From the NCBI GenBank assembly GCA_036273515.1, contig DASUHM010000016.1:37032-101031 (forward strand): a stretch of DNA of 64,000 bases, in the 5' to 3' direction. Positions within the stretch are counted from its first letter, which is position 1. Every line of letters begins with the position of its first letter. Below, one piece after another: positions 60,178-64,000 of this stretch. The position numbers and the translations under genes were made by a program. The notes under the pieces are model-generated. The model had not been told where the DNA came from, searched no databases, and saw only the letters and a program-made list of their open reading frames with translations. This DNA is from Gaiellales bacterium. Its GTDB lineage: Bacteria; Actinomycetota; Thermoleophilia; Gaiellales; JAICJC01.

Positions 60178-60254
60178 GTGGAATAACCCCGCACCCCGTC
60201 GCCCGCAGGCACGATCGACTCATCGCTATCGAACGAACGATGGAGAGGTCACGC

Positions 60255-61319
60255 ATGCAGAAGTTTCGAAGGTCCGCGCTGCTGGTGTTCGCCGCGGGCT
60301 CGGTCGTCCTGGCGGCCGCCTGTGGAAGCGGCGGAGGCACGACGACCGTCACGAAGAACGGCGGCGGCCAGAACGCCAGCAGCAAGGTGCTCACCGGCGC
60401 CGGCAGCACGCTGGTGTACCCGCTCGTGTCGCAGTGGGAGCCTGACTACGCCACCAAGGCCGGGGTGACCATCACCTACGGCGCCATCGGATCCGGCGGC
60501 GGCATCGACCAGATCACCGCCCGCGCGGTCGACTTCGGCGCCAGCGACGCGCCGCTCTCGGCCGACCAGGCCACCGCCTGCAAGGGCTGCCTGCAGATCC
60601 CGTGGGCGCTCGGGGCCACCGTCGTCACGTACACCGTGAAGGGCGTCCCCAACAACCTGCACCTGACGGGGCCGGTCGTGGCCGACATGTTCCTCGGCAC
60701 CATCACGAGCTGGAACGACCCCAAGATCAAGGCGCTCAACCCAAGCGTGAACCTGCCCGACACGAAGGTGACGCCGATCTACCGCAGCGACGGCTCGGGT
60801 GACAGCTTCGTCTTCTCGAGCTACCTCTCCGCGGTCAGCCCCGACTTCAAGAGCAAGATCGGCGCCTCGACGCAGCCGCCGTTCTCGACGGGCACCGGTG
60901 CCGCCAAGAACTCCGGCGTCGCCGCCTCGGTGCAGAGCACGGACGGCGCCATCGGCTACGTCGCGATCTCCTACATCGCCGCCGACGGCCTGAACCAGGC
61001 GCTGATCCAGAACGCGGCGGGCAGGTACGTCACGCCCAGCGTCGACAGCATCAAGGCGGCCGCGGACGCGGTCACCACGGCGCAGCCGGACGGGTCGATC
61101 CCGCTGGTGAACCCGCCCGCCTCGGCAGCGACCGCGTACCCGCTGTCGACCTACACCTACGCCATCGTGCCGAAGACGTCGTCCAAGGCGGCGGAGCTGA
61201 AGGCGTTCCTGACGTACGCGATCACCGACGGCCAGCAGTTCGGCCCCGACCTCGGGTTCCCGCCGCTGCCGTCCGCAGTCGTCTCGTCGGACAAGACGGA
61301 GATCGCCTCGATCTCCTAG
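60255..61319 (+). CDS. pstS: Phosphate ABC transporter substrate-binding lipoprotein PstS
   Basis: A 354-residue periplasmic or surface phosphate binder. Signal MQKFRRSALLVFAAGSVV ends in lipobox LAAAC with Cys23. Phosphate-site segments GAGSTLVYPL, GSGGGIDQITARAVDFGASD and RSDGSGDSFVF are clear. A Gly/Thr-rich linker follows the Cys. GGAGAGG precedes ATG 60255. First gene of pstSCAB. Confidence 0.96.
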   Translation: MQKFRRSALLVFAAGSVVLAAACGSGGGTTTVTKNGGGQNASSKVLTGAGSTLVYPLVSQWEPDYATKAGVTITYGAIGSGGGIDQITARAVDFGASDAPLSADQATACKGCLQIPWALGATVVTYTVKGVPNNLHLTGPVVADMFLGTITSWNDPKIKALNPSVNLPDTKVTPIYRSDGSGDSFVFSSYLSAVSPDFKSKIGASTQPPFSTGTGAAKNSGVAASVQSTDGAIGYVAISYIAADGLNQALIQNAAGRYVTPSVDSIKAAADAVTTAQPDGSIPLVNPPASAATAYPLSTYTYAIVPKTSSKAAELKAFLTYAITDGQQFGPDLGFPPLPSAVVSSDKTEIASIS

Positions 61320-61329
61320 GCAGGAGCGG

Positions 61330-61366
61330 CGCCGGCATCGCGAACTCGAAAGCGCGTATGCCGGCG
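61330..61366 (+). promoter_or_regulatory. Stem-loop between pstS and pstC
   Basis: CGCCGGCAT (61330-61338) pairs perfectly with ATGCCGGCG (61358-61366). Inside, CGCG pairs with CGCG, leaving a small loop and one bulged base. It lies directly after the pstS stop with no U-run, fitting an RNA 3'-stabiliser or partial terminator that would keep PstS more abundant than the permease. Confidence 0.55.
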
Positions 61367-61395
61367 TCCTCCCGCCAGGGAAGGACTCACGAGCT

Positions 61396-62355
61396 TTGAG
61401 CACACGCGCCGAGACAGATTTCGCCCTCCCCAAGAGGGCGCGGCGTCATTTCGGGGACCTGGCGCTGCGCGGGATCGCCGGCGCGGCCGCCGTGACGGTC
61501 CTGATCGTCCTCATCCTGATCGCCTACAAGGTGACCCAGGAAGCGTGGGATGCCATCTCGACGTTCGGCCTCGGCTTCCTCACGTCGAGCGAGTGGAACG
61601 CCGTTACCAACGAGTACGGCGCCCGCGACCTGATCTGGGGCACCGCGGTGACGTCGTTCTTCGCGCTGCTCTTCGCCGTCCCGATCTCGATCGCGATCGG
61701 CCTCTTCCTGAGCGAGCTCGCGCCGCGCAGGCTGCGCGGGCCGGTCGGCGCGCTGGTCGAGCTGCTCGCGGCCATCCCGAGCGTCGTCCTCGGCCTGTGG
61801 GGCATCCTCGTCATGGGCCCGTTCCTCGAGGCGCACGTCGAGCCGTTCCTGATCGACCACTTCGGCTGGATCCCGCTGTTCTCGGGCTCGCCGTCGAACG
61901 TCGGCCTGCTGCCCGCCTGCCTGGTGCTCACGATCATGATCGTCCCGATCGTCTCGAGCATCTGCCGCGAGCTCTTCGACAGCGTCCCCAGCGACCTCAA
62001 GGCCGGCTCGCTCGCGCTCGGCTCGACCCGCTGGGAGATGATGCGCGGCGTCGCGATCCCGCAGGTCAGCGGCGGCATCGTCGCCGCCGTGATCCTCGGC
62101 CTGGCTCGCGCGATGGGCGAGGCGATCGCCGTCAGCCTGACCATCGGCGGCACCGCCCGCACGGGCGCCTCGCTGTTCGGATCGGCCGACACGCTGGCGA
62201 GCCGGATCGCGAACCAGTACCAGGGCGCGGCCACGGCGCTGCAAACGTCGTCGATCGCCTACCTGGCGGCGATCCTGCTCGTCCTGAGCCTCGCGGCCAA
62301 CCTCTCCGCGGCGCTGATCGTGCGCCGCATCCGACGCCGAATGGGGGCCAGATGA
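61396..62355 (+). CDS. pstC: Phosphate ABC transporter permease PstC
   Basis: Inner-membrane permease of 319 residues with about six helices. The EAA-type coupling loop is in ALGSTRWEMMRGVAIPQ, followed by GLARAMGEAIAVSLTIGG. TTG at 61396 with GGAAGGA upstream starts a ~35-residue basic cytoplasmic N terminus. It overlaps pstA by ATGA. Confidence 0.94.
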   Translation: MSTRAETDFALPKRARRHFGDLALRGIAGAAAVTVLIVLILIAYKVTQEAWDAISTFGLGFLTSSEWNAVTNEYGARDLIWGTAVTSFFALLFAVPISIAIGLFLSELAPRRLRGPVGALVELLAAIPSVVLGLWGILVMGPFLEAHVEPFLIDHFGWIPLFSGSPSNVGLLPACLVLTIMIVPIVSSICRELFDSVPSDLKAGSLALGSTRWEMMRGVAIPQVSGGIVAAVILGLARAMGEAIAVSLTIGGTARTGASLFGSADTLASRIANQYQGAATALQTSSIAYLAAILLVLSLAANLSAALIVRRIRRRMGAR

Positions 62356-63239
62356 TCGCCGAGGCGAACCCGCTCACCGTCCTGACGCCGCGGTCGCGGC
62401 GGCGCAAGCGCGTCGGCATCCTCATGGAGGCCCTGGCGACGGCAGCCGCGCTCCTTGCGATCGTCGTCCTCGCGATCGTCGTCATCTCGGTGGCCCGCAA
62501 GGGCCTGCCGGCGATCAACGCCGACTTCTTCACCAAGAACCCGGCCCCGGTGTTCCAGACCGGCGGCGGCATCAAGAACGCCATCGTCGGCACGCTCATC
62601 ATGACCGGCGTGGCGACGCTGATCTCCGTGCCGGTGGGCGTGCTGATCGCGATCTTCAACACCGAGTTCGCGCCGCCGCGGGTGGCCGAGGGCATGCGCA
62701 TCGCGCTGAACGTGCTGGCGGGCGTGCCCACCATCGTGATCGGCATCTTCATCTTCGGCCTGCTGGTCGTCGGCCACGGCCAGAGCGCGATCGCCGCGTC
62801 GCTGGGCCTCTCGATCGTGATGGTGCCGCTGATCGCGCGCGCCACCGAGGAGGTGCTGCTGCTCGTGCCGGCCACCCTGCGTGAGGGCGGCATGGCGCTC
62901 GGGGCGACCCGCGCCCGCACCGTCATCACGGTGATCCTGCCGACGGCCGTCGGCGGCATCGTGACGGCCACCATCGTCGCGGTGGCCCGCGGCGCCGGCG
63001 AGACGGCGCCGCTGCTCTTCACGTCGTCGATCTTCGCCAACTCGGTGGTCACCGACGTCCACCAGGCGATGGCCTCCATCCCGCTCACGATCTTCGTCGA
63101 CTCCGAGTCGCCGAGCGTGGCGGATCAGCAGACCGCGTGGGCGGCGGCGCTCGTGCTCATGGCCGGCGTGCTCATCATGGGCATCATCGGCCGCGCGCTC
63201 TCGCTTCGCACCCGGCGTCAGATCGAACGAGCCAGGTGA
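62352..63239 (+). CDS. pstA: Phosphate ABC transporter permease PstA
   Basis: Second permease, 295 residues, about six helices. The coupling loop is [17 protein letters not shown], then [14 protein letters not shown]. The N-terminal ~22 residues are basic and cytoplasmic. ATG overlaps pstC by 4 nt. pstB begins 35 bp after its stop. Confidence 0.94.
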   Translation: MIAEANPLTVLTPRSRRRKRVGILMEALATAAALLAIVVLAIVVISVARKGLPAINADFFTKNPAPVFQTGGGIKNAIVGTLIMTGVATLISVPVGVLIAIFNTEFAPPRVAEGMRIALNVLAGVPTIVIGIFIFGLLVVGHGQSAIAASLGLSIVMVPLIARATEEVLLLVPATLREGGMALGATRARTVITVILPTAVGGIVTATIVAVARGAGETAPLLFTSSIFANSVVTDVHQAMASIPLTIFVDSESPSVADQQTAWAAALVLMAGVLIMGIIGRALSLRTRRQIERAR

Positions 63240-63274
63240 ACGATGACCCACGACTTACGGGGACGGAACCACGG

Positions 63275-64000
63275 ATGCACTCCATGACCGAATCGGAATC
63301 ACGCAGCGAGCGGGACGCGACCGGCGGCGAGTCCGCCGACGTCGTGCTGGCCCGGTCGCAGGCACAGATGGCCGAGCTCGCCGCTCAGCACGGAGCTAAC
63401 CCAGAGGAGGGCAAGGTAGTCGTGCTCGGCCTCGAGAAAGTCGCGGTGTCGTACCACGGCACAGAAGCGGTGCGCGGCGTCGACATGAACATTCGAAAGG
63501 ACCTGGTGACGGCGTTCATCGGACCTTCCGGCTGCGGCAAGACCACGCTCTTGCGCAGCTTGAACCGCATGAACGACCTCATCTCCGGCGCCGAGGTGAG
63601 CGGCAAGATCACCTATCACGGCCACGATCTGAACGCGTCGGGCGTCGATCCGGTCGAGGTACGGCGCCGGATCGGGATGGTGTTCCAGCGCCCGAACCCG
63701 TTCCCCAAGTCGATCTACGACAACGTCGCCTACGGCCTGCGGCTCCACGGGATGAAGGACCACCTGGACGATCGGGTCGAGCAGGCGCTGCGCCAGTCCG
63801 GCCTGTGGGACGAGGTGCACACGCGGCTCAAATCGAGCGCGCTCTCGCTCTCCGGCGGCCAGCAGCAGCGGCTCTGCATCGCCCGCGCCCTGGCCATCGA
63901 GCCGGACGTCGTCCTGATGGACGAGCCGGCCTCCGCGCTCGACCCGATCGCCACCCAGCGGATCGAGGACTTGGTTGCGGAGCTGAAGAACGACTATACG
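63275..64000 (+). CDS. pstB: Phosphate ABC transporter ATPase PstB, 5' part
   Basis: ATPase of the Pst system, cut by the right edge after 242 codons. Walker A is [22 protein letters not shown]-loop [16 protein letters not shown], signature [16 protein letters not shown] and Walker [14 protein letters not shown]. The ATPase core begins near residue 50; the first ~48 residues are a polar, Ser/Glu-rich extension not seen in most PstB. ATG 63275 and in-frame ATG 63284 are both possible. Confidence 0.94.
   Translation, partial: MHSMTESESRSERDATGGESADVVLARSQAQMAELAAQHGANPEEGKVVVLGLEKVAVSYHGTEAVRGVDMNIRKDLVTAFIGPSGCGKTTLLRSLNRMNDLISGAEVSGKITYHGHDLNASGVDPVEVRRRIGMVFQRPNPFPKSIYDNVAYGLRLHGMKDHLDDRVEQALRQSGLWDEVHTRLKSSALSLSGGQQQRLCIARALAIEPDVVLMDEPASALDPIATQRIEDLVAELKNDYT

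Overview
The window reads as a high-GC actinobacterial chromosome segment, most likely from class Thermoleophilia (Gaiellales/Solirubrobacterales-like). That placement is an inference. It rests on the strong G/C bias at third codon positions, the frequent GTG/TTG starts, actinobacterial marker proteins (NucS, OpcA, a SigR/RsrA pair), an unusually long GyrB, and many genes that appear to be leaderless. No rRNA, CRISPR array, insertion sequence, prophage or plasmid gene was found.

Region 1 (1-14740) is the replication-origin neighbourhood. The end of a GalT-like gene is followed by gyrA, gyrB, a DUF721 gene, recF, dnaN and dnaA on the minus strand. Then rpmH, rnpA, yidD, yidC, jag, rsmG, parA and parB run on the plus strand. 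DnaA-box-like sites flank dnaA on both sides, and a parS-like site lies at the jag/rsmG junction.

Region 2 (14800-29970) is mostly housekeeping. It holds tRNA-Ile(GAU) fused end to end with tag, a bifunctional-nuclease-family gene, an acyl-CoA dehydrogenase, and an operon joining de novo NAD synthesis (nadB-nadC-nadA) to futalosine-route menaquinone genes (mqnB-mqnD). A SigR/RsrA-type thiol-stress sigma module carries its own recognisable promoter. Two metallopeptidases, a GST, the mismatch endonuclease NucS and a methyltransferase remnant follow.

Region 3 (29978-42711) holds a 1046-residue cyclase/ATPase/TPR signalling protein, a secreted DUF11-type protein, a divergent aminotransferase/flavoprotein pair separated by 24 bp, fabI, and an acyl-CoA ligase with no legal start codon at its conserved N terminus. 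A 163-bp palindromic element, glycerate kinase and an M1-type metallopeptidase follow.

Region 4 (42818-48512) is a pentose-phosphate/glycolysis operon: tal-pgi-zwf-opcA-pgl. A candidate 69-residue protein lies antisense to its end.

Region 5 (48821-59400) is a catabolic block. An aldehyde dehydrogenase and an acyl-CoA ligase are followed by a GntR/FCD regulator and a tightly overlapped operon: pruA, a VOC protein, a split ThDP decarboxylase pair, an NmrA-like protein and proline dehydrogenase. Three ATGGTnnn(A/G)CC sites, one before each transcription unit, suggest one local regulon.

Region 6 (59407-64000) is phosphate uptake: phoU divergent from pstS-pstC-pstA-pstB (pstB cut by the window edge), with a PhoP-type direct repeat in the shared promoter.

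A recurring theme is a TANNNT -10 hexamer 5-9 nt (often exactly 7 nt) before a start codon with no Shine-Dalgarno sequence. This fits leaderless mRNAs and was used to choose several starts.
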